A stretch of 64,000 nucleotides of DNA, taken from assembly GCF_009857135.1 (NCBI RefSeq), contig NZ_CP047318.1, forward strand, positions 6,882,001-6,946,000, given 5' to 3'. Source of the stretch: Streptomyces sp. HM190. Its GTDB lineage: Bacteria > Actinomycetota > Actinomycetes > Streptomycetales > Streptomycetaceae. The notes under the pieces are model-generated. The model was not told the DNA's origin. It did no database searches and was given only the letters and a program-made list of their open reading frames with translations. This document shows, one piece after another, positions 42,670 through 51,055 of this stretch. Every line of letters begins with the position of its first letter. The first letter of the stretch is position 1. A program made the position numbers and the translations under genes.

Positions 42670-43731
42670 TCAGCCGAACTGCTGCTCAAGGTCCTTGAGC
42701 TTCCGCTCCAGGGAGTCCAGTCGTGGCAGGGCCATTGTGTCGTCCTCCGCGGTGAGGTCCACGGTGATCGACTTGTCAGAGCCGTTGCGCACGGGCTGCA
42801 GGGAGGGGCGGGTGCGCACGGGCAGGGGCTCCGGCGCCGATATGGCAGGCTCCGAGACCGCCTGTGCCGGGACGCGCTCCACGGTGGTGTCCACCTGGCG
42901 CTGGCCGCCGCCACCGCCACCGCCGCCACCACGGCCGGGCAGTCCGCGGTGCCCGCGGCTGATGGCCTTGAGGTGGGCACGCTCCAGACGCTCCTGCTCC
43001 CGCTTGCGTGCGCGGGTCTCCTCCTTGAGGCGCTTGTCTTCGCGCACCTCGTCCACGGCCTCGTCCAGGCTGCGCACGCCCTCCAGAAGCATGAGCGACC
43101 AGGCCCTGTACGTCTCGCGCGGAGCCCGCAGCCAGCGGACCACACGGATCTGCGGCAGCGGACGCGGCACCAGGCCCTGCTCGCGCAGCGCGGCGCGGCG
43201 GGTCTGCTTCAGCGCGCGGTCGAACAGCACCGCGGCGGACAGGGACATGCCGGCGAAGAACTGCGGGGCGCCGTCATGACCGAGGCCACGGGGCGCGTGC
43301 ACCCAGTTGAACCAGGCAGCGGCGCCCGCGAACGTCCACACGAGTATGCGGGAGCCGAGAGCGGCGTCACCGTGGCTGGCCTCGCGGACCGCGAGCACCG
43401 AGCAGAACATGGCGGCGCCGTCCAGGCCGAACGGGACCAGGTACTGCCACCCGTTGGTGAGGCCCAGGTTCTGTTCACCGAACCCGACCAGGCCCCGGAA
43501 GGACAGCGCCGCGGCGACCGCGGCACAGCAGAACAGAAGGATGTAGGAGGCCGTGCCGTACAGGGCCTCCTTGCGCCGGCGGCGCTCCTCACTGCGTTCC
43601 CACGAATCCTCGGTCTTAGCGTGCTCCCCGGAGCGCTTGCCGCGCGCGAGCACCGCCACCGCCGCCAGCATGCCCAGGAGCAGTACGGCGCCCGGAAGCA
43701 GCCAGTTCAGCGATATGTCGGTCAATCTCAT
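42670..43731 (-). CDS. DUF2637 membrane protein with coiled-coil tail
   Basis: Encodes 353 residues from the ATG at 43731 (AAGGGA upstream). Hydrophobic segments at about 8-27, 55-75, 95-110 and 122-140 form the DUF2637 part (FRGLVGFGEQNLGLTNGWQY, FGLDGAAMFCSVLAVREASH). A highly charged helix follows (DEVREDKRLKEETRARKREQ), then nine consecutive glycines and a C-terminal leucine-zipper-like segment (LDSLERKLKDLEQQFG). DUF2637 proteins occur on Streptomyces chromosomes and conjugative plasmids; function unknown. The long upstream region suggests developmental control, by inference only. Confidence 0.8.
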   Translation of the reverse strand: MRLTDISLNWLLPGAVLLLGMLAAVAVLARGKRSGEHAKTEDSWERSEERRRRKEALYGTASYILLFCCAAVAAALSFRGLVGFGEQNLGLTNGWQYLVPFGLDGAAMFCSVLAVREASHGDAALGSRILVWTFAGAAAWFNWVHAPRGLGHDGAPQFFAGMSLSAAVLFDRALKQTRRAALREQGLVPRPLPQIRVVRWLRAPRETYRAWSLMLLEGVRSLDEAVDEVREDKRLKEETRARKREQERLERAHLKAISRGHRGLPGRGGGGGGGGGQRQVDTTVERVPAQAVSEPAISAPEPLPVRTRPSLQPVRNGSDKSITVDLTAEDDTMALPRLDSLERKLKDLEQQFG

Positions 43732-44058
43732 CAGGGGTCCCTTGCATTGGGATAGGGCGTAACGCCCGCCATAGTGGCCCAATCCTCGCGGCCCTCAGGG
43801 GGTTTCGGGGCAAGAGACCGCCAAGGAAGTGCAATGAGTGACGCCAGGCGGCATTCTGCTCGAACTGCCGCGCGAGGGACGGGAGTTGAGTGCGAGTGAG
43901 ATTACCCGTTCGAGTGGTTCTACGGAAAGTTCCCGTGATGAGTGAGGAATTTGTGAACCACCTGTAACCCAACGAGGGTCCCACCCGGAGTGGATCTTAC
44001 GCCACATGCCCCCGCCGATGGCCGGGGGGTCCCGTTCCGCCCCGCGGGAGACGGACCG
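43732..44058. other. 327-base upstream region of the DUF2637 gene
   Basis: Noticeably lower in G+C than its neighbours (GAGATTACCCGTTCGAGTGG, GAGTGAGGAATTTGTGAACC), as expected for a long regulatory region. A 21-codon plus-strand frame at 43834 has an AAGGAAG ribosome-like site but an unremarkable product (MSDARRHSARTAARG); not called as a gene. Confidence 0.5.
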
Positions 44059-44925
44059 TCAGGCGGCCGCGGGCGCCGACAGCTTGGCGATCCGATCGGC
44101 GTCGCAGGTGCGCGGGCAGGTGACGCACATGTCCTCGGGGGCCAGCGTGTAGTACATGCAGCAGCTCGCCCGCTCCCGTGTCGGCAGCGGCTCGCCGCCG
44201 GGCCCGGCCAGGTCGCGGAACCCCGCGGAGCCCACGTACGGCCGGGTCGTGCCCGGCAGCAGCAGCTCCAGTTCCCGCCGGCACCGCTCCCGCTCGTCGG
44301 GGCCGAGCAGTTCGGCGACGTACCAGATGCCCTCCACGATCTCGTCGGTCGCCATGCCCCACAGGGCGCGGCCGCGCCGCCGCATCCGCGGGCCGAAGCC
44401 GCCGAGGACCGGTTCTATGTGCTCGGCGAAGGCGGCGCGCACCTCGGCCCGCAGCGCCTCCTCGTCCGGGACCACGCGTGCGCCGGGCGCGGTGGCGGCC
44501 GGATCGCCGGGCAGGCAGCTGAACGTCTCGCCGCGGACCGCCAGCCGGCTCCGCTCCCGCTGGAACGCCACGTGCTCCGCCGGGAAGCGCGGCACCCGGC
44601 GCTCCAGGAACCAGGGGACGGTGAAGAGGAGGCACGCGTACCAGGAGTAGCGGTGCAGTCCGAAGGTGGCCACGACGTCCGGGCGTCCCGTGCGCCCGTG
44701 GTCCCGGAGGACCTGGTCCTCGTCCCACGCCAGGAACGCGTCCAGGTCCGCGCCGCCCGCCGCGAGTCCGGCGGCGCTGACCCATCCCTCCCCTTCGGGC
44801 AATGGATCCGTGGGGGAGAGTTCTGTCACGCTCATCACGGGCAGGACCTCGGTCAACCGCGCGTAGGCGGCCGTCAGGGGCGACGTGCGCGCGGGGGAGA
44901 CCGGTGCCGGTGCGGAGTGGGGCAT
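44059..44925 (-). CDS. FhuF-like (2Fe-2S) ferric-siderophore reductase
   Basis: Encodes 288 residues from the ATG at 44925. The C-terminal iron-sulphur motif is RASCCMYYTLAPEDMCVTCP, i.e. C-C-x10-C-x2-C as in FhuF. The middle region (FGLHRYSWYACLLFTVPWFL) is typical of streptomycete siderophore-interacting reductases. It would release iron by reducing ferric siderophores in the cytoplasm. A DmdR/DtxR-type iron box lies 28 bases upstream, which supports iron repression and the functional call. No siderophore transporter genes are adjacent. Confidence 0.87.
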   Translation of the reverse strand: MPHSAPAPVSPARTSPLTAAYARLTEVLPVMSVTELSPTDPLPEGEGWVSAAGLAAGGADLDAFLAWDEDQVLRDHGRTGRPDVVATFGLHRYSWYACLLFTVPWFLERRVPRFPAEHVAFQRERSRLAVRGETFSCLPGDPAATAPGARVVPDEEALRAEVRAAFAEHIEPVLGGFGPRMRRRGRALWGMATDEIVEGIWYVAELLGPDERERCRRELELLLPGTTRPYVGSAGFRDLAGPGGEPLPTRERASCCMYYTLAPEDMCVTCPRTCDADRIAKLSAPAAA

Positions 44926-44952
44926 ACGGGGACCGCCGTTTCGCCGTCGCTG

Positions 44953-44971
44953 CCAGGTAAGGCTTACCTTA
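44953..44971 (-). promoter_or_regulatory. Iron box (DmdR/DtxR-type operator)
   Basis: CCAGGTAAGGCTTACCTTA agrees with the actinobacterial consensus TTAGGTTAGGCTAACCTAA at 14 of 19 positions and keeps its dyad symmetry (GGTAA/TTACC). It lies just upstream of the FhuF-like gene start at 44925. Confidence 0.8.
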
Positions 44972-44999
44972 CCCGAGGCTCGCTCTGGGTGGTCCGGGT

Positions 45000-45027
45000 T
45001 TGAACTGAGGGCATGTGCGCCTATGGT
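45000..45027 (+). promoter_or_regulatory. Candidate promoter of the GntR gene
   Basis: TTGAAC (45000-45005) and TATGGT (45022-45027) with 16-base spacing, about 120 bases before the GntR start. Confidence 0.4.
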
Positions 45028-45145
45028 GCTTAACGACCGGTAACAACCCCAGTGGTGACCAACCGCCCCCGGGCGCCGGTGGTCGCACCGGTCGGCCGCA
45101 CCGCCCCACGCATGTGGACCCATGACTCGGCTCGGAGGAGGACCT

Positions 45146-46111
45146 GTGAACCAGGCCGGACCGCGTTCGCGCCAGGCCCCCGCCGCGAGTGCGCCGGACG
45201 CCGCCCGGCCGGCCACGGCCTACCGCGTGCCCGCGCAGCCGGGGGTGACGGACGTGGACCGGGAGCGGGGCCGCGCCGCGGCCGCCGGCCGCCGCGACAC
45301 CGCCCCGACCGGTGAGGCGGGACGCCGCGACGCCGTGCCGCCGGCCGGTACGGCCCGCCGTGCGGGTGCGCCGCCGGTCGACACCGCCCGCGGTGAGCAC
45401 ACCCACAGTGAGACGCCCATCCCCCTCGCCCGTGGCCGCGGCAACAAGGACGACACGGAGCCCGGCGGGTCCCGGCCGCCGGGGCGTCCCGTCGTGCAGC
45501 GGGCCTCCGTACGCGGTCAGATCCTCGACGCGCTGCGGGCCGCGCTCGCCGCCGGTGAGCTGGCGCCCGGCGAGGTGTACTCGGCGCCCGCGCTCGGCGA
45601 GCGGTTCGGGGTCTCGGCGACCCCGGTCCGTGAGGCGATGCAGCAACTGGCCATCGAGGGCGCCGTCGAGGTCGTGCCCAACCGGGGCTTCCGGGTCGTG
45701 CGGCGCGGCGCCCGTGAGCTGGCCGAACTGGCGGAGGTGCGGGCGCTGCTCCAGGTGCCGGTGATCCTGCGGCTCGCGCGGACCCTGCCGGCCGGCAGCT
45801 GGGCCGAGCTGAGGCCGCTGGCCGAGGAGACGGCACGGGCGGCGTCCTCCGGATGCCGGGCGACCTACGGGGAGGCGGACCGGGCCTTCCACCGTGGGAT
45901 GCTGTCGCTGGCCGGCAACGAGCAGTTGGTGCAGGTCGCGGACGACCTGCACCGCAGGAGCCAGCTGCCGCTGACCACCGGGCCCGCGGGGACGCGGATC
46001 GAGCTGATGGCCGACGCGGCGGAGCACATCGCGCTGCTGGACGCGCTGGCCGCGGGCGACCTCGAAGCCGTGGAGTGCCTCATGGGGAACCACTTCGGCG
46101 GGGTGGTCTAG
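45146..46111 (+). CDS. GntR-family (FadR/FCD type) transcriptional regulator
   Basis: Encodes 321 residues from a GTG at 45146 with GGAGGAGG just upstream; an ATG at 45122 is an alternative without a ribosome site. About 115 N-terminal residues are disordered and unusually long for the family. The winged helix is SVRGQILDALRAALAAGELA, then SAPALGERFGVSATPVREAM and VEVVPNRGFRVV. The FCD ligand domain follows (AEVRALLQVPVILRLAR, ADRAFHRGMLSLAGNEQLVQ, EHIALLDALAAGDLEAV) with a metal-ligand set of Asp and His residues. The stop TAG forms the left end of palindromic repeat B. Confidence 0.88.
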   Translation: MNQAGPRSRQAPAASAPDAARPATAYRVPAQPGVTDVDRERGRAAAAGRRDTAPTGEAGRRDAVPPAGTARRAGAPPVDTARGEHTHSETPIPLARGRGNKDDTEPGGSRPPGRPVVQRASVRGQILDALRAALAAGELAPGEVYSAPALGERFGVSATPVREAMQQLAIEGAVEVVPNRGFRVVRRGARELAELAEVRALLQVPVILRLARTLPAGSWAELRPLAEETARAASSGCRATYGEADRAFHRGMLSLAGNEQLVQVADDLHRRSQLPLTTGPAGTRIELMADAAEHIALLDALAAGDLEAVECLMGNHFGGVV

Positions 46112-46291
46112 GGCGTGTTGCGAAAGTCCCGTCTGCCCGGCGGCGTCTGGTGCGCACGCTCGCCGCGTTGTCGGGATCACCCCGATACCACCGGTATCCG
46201 GGGGGCGACCCTCCGCCGTGCGATCGCACGCACCAGACGCCGCCGAGCCTGCCCTTCGGGCAGACGACGCTACTTTCAAAACACGCCCTGG
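46108..46291. repeat. Long palindromic repeat, type B (about 184 bp)
   Basis: Left end CTAGGGCGTGTTGCGAAAG; right end CTTTCAAAACACGCCCTGG, its imperfect inverse. Inside are inverse blocks GGCGTCTGGTGCG and CGCACCAGACGCC, and the centre GATACCACCGGTATC. CTCGCCGCGTTGTCGG at 46159-46174 is identical to a block of type A. The first bases give the TAG stop of the GntR gene; insertion sequence copy 2 begins at its right end. Confidence 0.82.
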
Positions 46292-46292
46292 G

Positions 46293-47885
46293 CTTGTTCT
46301 TTTTCTTCCGGGCTCGAATCGTGTGTCGAACTGGGTCGCTCACCTGGGGATTCGCCGGACGTGGGGGCGGCCCTCGTCTGATCCTGTGCTCCGACCAAGG
46401 TGCACGTGACCAAGACGAAGGCCGTGAGGGTGAGTCTGCTGCCTGATGCTGTACGGAGGGAAGCGTTCGCGGAGGCGTCACGCTTCCGGGACGAGTTCTA
46501 CGAGTGTCTGACCGCTCGGCGCGATGAGTTGTTCGAGTTGGTGGACGCGGTGCTGTGCGCGGACGGTGCGGTGAAGTCACCGGTGGATCTGACGTTGCTG
46601 CCCGAGCACCGGCGTGGGCACGGAGCGATGTACGGCGGCTTGAATCACGGCAGGATCGACGTCGGCCAACTGCGGACAGTGCTGGCAGGGCTGCCGCTGC
46701 CGCGTTTCGATGGTGGACGCCTGGTTCTGGCGGTCGATGTGTCACCGTGGCTGCGTTCGGACGCGCCGTGCTCGGCGGAGCGGCTGTTCTGCCACGTGTA
46801 TGGCCGGGCGAAGACGGCGTCGCAGTTCATTCCGGGCTGGCCCTACTCCTTTGTCGCCGTGCTGGAGCCGGGTGCCACCTCCTGGACCGCGATCCTGGAC
46901 GCGGTCCGGCTGGGTCCGGTGGACGACGCGACCGCCGTCACGGCAGACCAGCTGAGAGGTGTCGTCGAGCGGCTCATGGCCGCTGGTCAGTGGCAGGCCG
47001 GGGACCCGGCCATCGTGATCGTCAGTGACGCGGGCTACGACGTGACCCGTCTGGCCTGGGTGCTGCGCGACCTGCCGGTTGAGCTGGTCGGCCGGGTCCG
47101 CTCCGACCGCGTCATGCGTCTACCGAAGCCACCGCGGATGCACGGCGTCAACGGCCGGCCGCCCAAGCACGGTCCGGAGTTCCGGTTCACCAGACCGGAG
47201 ACCTGGCCGGAGCCCGCAATCACCACGATCACGGACACCAGCAACTACGGCAAGGCCGAGACCCAGGCATGGGACCGGGTCCATCCCCGGCTCACTCACC
47301 GTTCCTCGTGGCTGGACCATGAGGGCGAACTTCCCCTGGTGGAAGGGACGTTGATCCGGCTGAAGGTTGAGCACTTGTCGAAGGAACGAGATGCTCCGCC
47401 GGTGTGGTTGTGGTCCTCGAAGACCGGCGCCACCTCGGACGACGTGGACCGCTTCTGGCAGGTGTTCCTCCGCCGCTTCGACCTGGAGCACACCTTCCGC
47501 TTCGCGAAGCAGACCCTGGGCTGGACCACGCCGAAACTCCGCACTCCTCAGGCCGCGGACCGCTGGACCTGGCTCCTGATCGTCGCTCACACCCAGCTCA
47601 GACTCGCCCGGACACTCGCTGAGGACCTCCGCCGACCGTGGGAGAAACCCACCACCTCCGGCCGGCTCACCCCGGCCCGTGTCCGCCGGGGGTTCAGGAA
47701 CATCCGCGCTCACCTCGCCTGCCCGAGCCGTGTTCCCAAACCTCGTGGCACCGGTCCCGGGCGGCCACCCGGCGCCAAGAACAAACGCCGGGCACCCCGC
47801 TACGACGTCGGGAAAACCGTCAAACGCCCCGAGACCCTCAAGGCCATCGGCAAGCCCGGAAGATCTTGGTAGATAAAGAACAAGC
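46293..47885 (+). mobile_element. Insertion sequence, copy 2 (1,593 bp)
   Basis: Same length, ends and orientation as 18933-20525 and apparently identical base for base. The target duplication is TGGG (46289-46292 and 47886-47889), different from copy 1's TTAG, so the two copies arose by separate insertions. It abuts the right end of palindromic repeat B. Confidence 0.9.
46400..47872 (+). CDS. DDE transposase, IS4/IS701-like (second copy)
   Basis: Encodes 490 residues from a GTG, identical in sequence to the product of 19040-20512, with the same triad Asp113, Asp210 and Glu363. The identity over the full element, including non-coding ends, indicates recent movement within this genome. Confidence 0.93.
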   Translation: MHVTKTKAVRVSLLPDAVRREAFAEASRFRDEFYECLTARRDELFELVDAVLCADGAVKSPVDLTLLPEHRRGHGAMYGGLNHGRIDVGQLRTVLAGLPLPRFDGGRLVLAVDVSPWLRSDAPCSAERLFCHVYGRAKTASQFIPGWPYSFVAVLEPGATSWTAILDAVRLGPVDDATAVTADQLRGVVERLMAAGQWQAGDPAIVIVSDAGYDVTRLAWVLRDLPVELVGRVRSDRVMRLPKPPRMHGVNGRPPKHGPEFRFTRPETWPEPAITTITDTSNYGKAETQAWDRVHPRLTHRSSWLDHEGELPLVEGTLIRLKVEHLSKERDAPPVWLWSSKTGATSDDVDRFWQVFLRRFDLEHTFRFAKQTLGWTTPKLRTPQAADRWTWLLIVAHTQLRLARTLAEDLRRPWEKPTTSGRLTPARVRRGFRNIRAHLACPSRVPKPRGTGPGRPPGAKNKRRAPRYDVGKTVKRPETLKAIGKPGRSW

Positions 47886-47980
47886 TGGGGGCAGTCGTCG
47901 GACCCCTTCGCCGCCCGGAGGGCGGTCCTGCGGCGTCCGGCTCTCGCGTCACCAGGTCCCGTTACGGCCCGGCCCCGCGC

Positions 47981-48754
47981 TCACGCCGTGGCCGCCGGTG
48001 GGGCCAGTTGGCGGGCGAGCCAGGTCGGTACGCCGCCCAGCAGGCGGAAGAGGCGGCGGGCCTCCTCGCGGAGGCGGGACGCCTCCGGTTCGGGCTCGGC
48101 GTCGGCGAGTGACGCGAGCGCGGGGGCCGTACCCACCAGATAGCCCAACTCCTCGCGGATGCGCAGGGATTCGGCGAAGCCGTGGCGTGCCTCGGCCAAC
48201 TCGCCCTCCCGCAGGGCGAGTCCCGCCAGATGGCGCCAGGTGAACGACTGCAGCAGCAGGTCGTCGTGGGCGGTGGCGCCGGCATGGGCGCGGCGGTAGG
48301 CGGCGCGTGCGGCCTGCGGGGCGTCGGCGAGGTTCTCCGCGAGGAGGCCCCGGCGGAAGTCGAGCAGCGCCCGGCCGGGCGCGCCCGGCGCGATCAGGGC
48401 GGCCGCCCGGCCCAGCGCGGCCCGCGCCTCGTCCGAGCGGTCACGGACGCCGAGCAGCGTGGCCGCGTACGCCAGCTGGCCCCGCTCACAGGCCGCCGCG
48501 CCCCGCTCGTCGTCGGTCCGGGCCTGCGCCTCGGCCGTGCGCAGCGCGTCCTCGGCCTCCTCCCAGCCCTGCTCGGTGTAGAGGCAGCGTTCGACGAGGA
48601 GCGCGGTGCGCTGCAGCGCGGCCCGTGGGCTGACGGGTTCGACGAGAGCGGCCGCGTCGACCCAGCACGCTCGTGAACGCAGGCGCCATACCGCGGTCTG
48701 GAGTGGATCGTCGCCGGCGGTCGTTCCGTAACCAGACATGGCGGTATGCGCCAC
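47981..48754 (-). CDS. TPR-like helical repeat protein of unknown function
   Basis: Encodes 257 residues from a GTG at 48754 with GGGGAGGG upstream; an ATG at 48739 is an alternative. The protein is made of amphipathic helix pairs rich in Ala, Leu, Arg and Glu (WEEAEDALRTAEAQARTDDE, RRGLLAENLADAPQAARAAY, LREGELAEARHGFAESLRIR), typical of tetratricopeptide repeats that bind other proteins. No catalytic or DNA-binding motif. Insertion sequence copy 2 ends 95 bases beyond its stop codon, so a downstream partner may have been separated from it. Confidence 0.7.
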   Translation of the reverse strand: MAHTAMSGYGTTAGDDPLQTAVWRLRSRACWVDAAALVEPVSPRAALQRTALLVERCLYTEQGWEEAEDALRTAEAQARTDDERGAAACERGQLAYAATLLGVRDRSDEARAALGRAAALIAPGAPGRALLDFRRGLLAENLADAPQAARAAYRRAHAGATAHDDLLLQSFTWRHLAGLALREGELAEARHGFAESLRIREELGYLVGTAPALASLADAEPEPEASRLREEARRLFRLLGGVPTWLARQLAPPAATA

Positions 48755-48940
48755 GTTGCCCTCCCCGAGCACACCGTTGAGCCTTGAGTTGGTGGCGGCA
48801 TCTCAACACGAATGGCCGGGCTGGCCAAGAGGGTGGGTGAAAGAATTCACAAAGTCATGGGGTGCGGAGGGCGCACTTCGATCTTCGTCCACCACCCCCC
48901 GTGCTCCGGGGCGTCAGCGCCAACTCGCCCCGCGCGGGCG

Positions 48941-50656
48941 CTAACTCATCCGCAGCGCCAGGAAGAAGTCCAGCTTGTCCTCCAGCCGGGACAGGTCCCG
49001 CCCCGTCAACTGCTCGATGCGGCCCACCCGGTAGCGCAGCGTGTTGACGTGCAGGTGGAGGCGGGCCGCGCAGCGGGTCCAGGACCCGTCGCACTCCAGG
49101 AACGCCTCCAGGGTGGGGATCAGCTCGGCCCGGTGGCGGCGGTCGTAGTCGCGCAGCGGGTCCAGGAGCCGGGCGGTGAAGGCACGGCGGACGTCGTCGG
49201 GCACGAAGGGCAGCAGCAGGACGTGGGAGGCCAGTTCCTGGTGGCCGGCCGCGCAGACCCGGCCGGGACGGGCCGCCGCCACCCGGCGGGCGTGCCGGGC
49301 CTCCTCCAGGGCGCCCCGCAGCCCTTCCGCCGAGTGCACGGCCGCGCTGACGCCGAGGGTGAGCCGCCCGTCGCCGTCGAGCCCGGCCGACAGCGGCTCC
49401 CGTACGGCCGCGAGCAGGGTGTCGGCGTGGATGCCCGACGCGGAGCCACCGGGCTCCGCCGCGACGGCGGGCAGCGGGACGAGCGCGATGGCCTCGTCAC
49501 CCGTGTGGGCGACGGCGATCCGGTCCGACTGCTCGGGGCCGGTCGCCCGCGGGTCCACGAGGATCTCCTCCAGCAGCGGCTGCGCCACCGGCCCGGTGCC
49601 GATCCCCTCCGCCCGGCGCCCGCCCGCGTCCCCGGCCGCTGAGCCCTGCTCCTCCCACTCGACCCGCGCCACGACGACCTGCCAGTGCGGGGCCGCCCCG
49701 AGGCCCGGCAGCAGCACCGGCGCGGCGACCCGCAGCCGGGCCGCGATCTCGGCGGGCGCCGCACCCGCCTGCACCAGCTCCAGGACCTCCTGGGCGAGCC
49801 GGCGCCGTACCGAGCGGGCGGCGTCGCGGCGGTCCCGCTCGACGGCGATCAGCTGGGTGACACCGTGCAGCAGGTCGAGCCGCTCGGCGGGCCAGTCGCC
49901 GGCGTCCGCCTCGACCGCGAGCAGCCAGTCGGACAGCACCCTCTCGCGCGCGTCCCGGGCGGCGGCGTTCCCGGTGCGGCCCGCGCCGCCGATGGGGAAC
50001 AGCGAGTACGTCGTCGTCCCGACGCCCACCCGGTGCGGCCCCCGCCGCCCCGTACGGGCCGCCGCCAGGTGCTCGCCGGCCAGCCGCGCGCACAGCTCGG
50101 CGGGCAGGGCCGGCCCCGCGCCCCTGGGTCCCGCGACGAGGCGGCCGACCGGGGAGAGGACCCAGGCCCGCAGGTCCAGGTCGGAGCCCAGCAGATCGAG
50201 GACCACGTCCGGGCCGCCGCCCGCCGGGCCGGACGTCATCATCCGGCGGTGGCGGTCCACGACGGCAGCCAGGTCCCCGGCGCGCTCGCCGGACACCTGC
50301 CGCACGACGTGCTCGGTGATCGTCGCGAAGGCCACCGACTCGTTGACCGCCAGCAGCGGCAGCCGGTGCCGGGCGCAGGCCACGACGAGGTCCTCGGGGA
50401 TGTCGCCCAGCTCGGCCTCGCCGGCCGCCAGGGCGGTGACCCCGGCGCCGACGAGGATCCGGACGAAGGGTTCGGAGTCGGCGGCGTCATGGCGCCAGGC
50501 CAGGCCGGTGAGCACCAGTTCGCCGCCGGAGAGGTAGCGGCTGGGGTCCCGCAGGTCGGTGGTCATGACACCCCGTACGGTGCGGTCCAGCTCGTCCTCG
50601 CCGCCGAGCAGCCGCAGACCCAGCGCGTCGGTGTCCAGCAGTGCGCGCAGGCGCAT
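48941..50656 (-). CDS. pucR: PucR-family regulator of purine catabolism
   Basis: Encodes 571 residues from the ATG at 50656 (MRLRALLDTDALGLRLLGGE), the family's usual beginning; the extension to 50755 is not expected. The N-terminal PucR domain spans about 5-130 (YLSGGELVLTGLAWRHDAAD). A GGDEF-like CdaR middle region covers about 300-480. The C-terminal helix-turn-helix (HTH_30) is the segment ECDGSWTRCAARLHLHVNTL followed by RYRVGRIEQLTGRDLS. It is divergent from the xanthine dehydrogenase operon and very probably controls it. The 399-base intergenic region should hold its sites. Confidence 0.92.
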   Translation of the reverse strand: MRLRALLDTDALGLRLLGGEDELDRTVRGVMTTDLRDPSRYLSGGELVLTGLAWRHDAADSEPFVRILVGAGVTALAAGEAELGDIPEDLVVACARHRLPLLAVNESVAFATITEHVVRQVSGERAGDLAAVVDRHRRMMTSGPAGGGPDVVLDLLGSDLDLRAWVLSPVGRLVAGPRGAGPALPAELCARLAGEHLAAARTGRRGPHRVGVGTTTYSLFPIGGAGRTGNAAARDARERVLSDWLLAVEADAGDWPAERLDLLHGVTQLIAVERDRRDAARSVRRRLAQEVLELVQAGAAPAEIAARLRVAAPVLLPGLGAAPHWQVVVARVEWEEQGSAAGDAGGRRAEGIGTGPVAQPLLEEILVDPRATGPEQSDRIAVAHTGDEAIALVPLPAVAAEPGGSASGIHADTLLAAVREPLSAGLDGDGRLTLGVSAAVHSAEGLRGALEEARHARRVAAARPGRVCAAGHQELASHVLLLPFVPDDVRRAFTARLLDPLRDYDRRHRAELIPTLEAFLECDGSWTRCAARLHLHVNTLRYRVGRIEQLTGRDLSRLEDKLDFFLALRMS

Positions 50657-51055
50657 TCTCGTCGCCGCCGTTCCTGTCTCGAAATCTGTGGTCGGTTCGC
50701 CCGGAGGGCGCCCCGGTGGCTTCCGGAGGAGGGTGGTCACCGAAGGCCGGGACACGTGCGGGGCGTGGCCTGGGACTTTCGAAAACCGACCCGTCCCGCT
50801 CCAGATGTGTGCTGCGTGTTTCCAGAGCAGAACGAGGAGGTTGCGGAGGGCCTCCGTTCATACGAATCTACAAGATGAGCCCCCTGGCCAGGCAACTCCT
50901 TCATGGTTTCCGTGACTGACCGGGGCGCGCGAGGGCGCTGTGTACTGGCATCGACCCCTCATGAACAGCACATGGACGAGCCGGGCCCGCCGCACACGAT
51001 CTGGCTCGATCGGAACCACTCCGAGACGACTGAGACGAAGAAGAGAGCCGGTCAG
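50657..51055. other. 399-base divergent regulatory region of pucR and the xanthine dehydrogenase operon
   Basis: No gene supported. Visible elements are the palindrome CTTTCGAAAAC near 50776, CGGAGGGCCTCCG near 50845, and an A/T-richer stretch CATACGAATCTACAAGATG near 50859. AAGAGAG just before 51056 is the weak ribosome site of the first dehydrogenase gene. Likely contains two opposed promoters and PucR sites. Confidence 0.5.

Noticed and set aside
18933..47885. Composite transposon carrying the 26 kb between the two insertion sequences
   Set aside because: Each copy has its own matching target duplication (TTAG/TTAG, TGGG/TGGG). A composite insertion would have matching outer flanks only.
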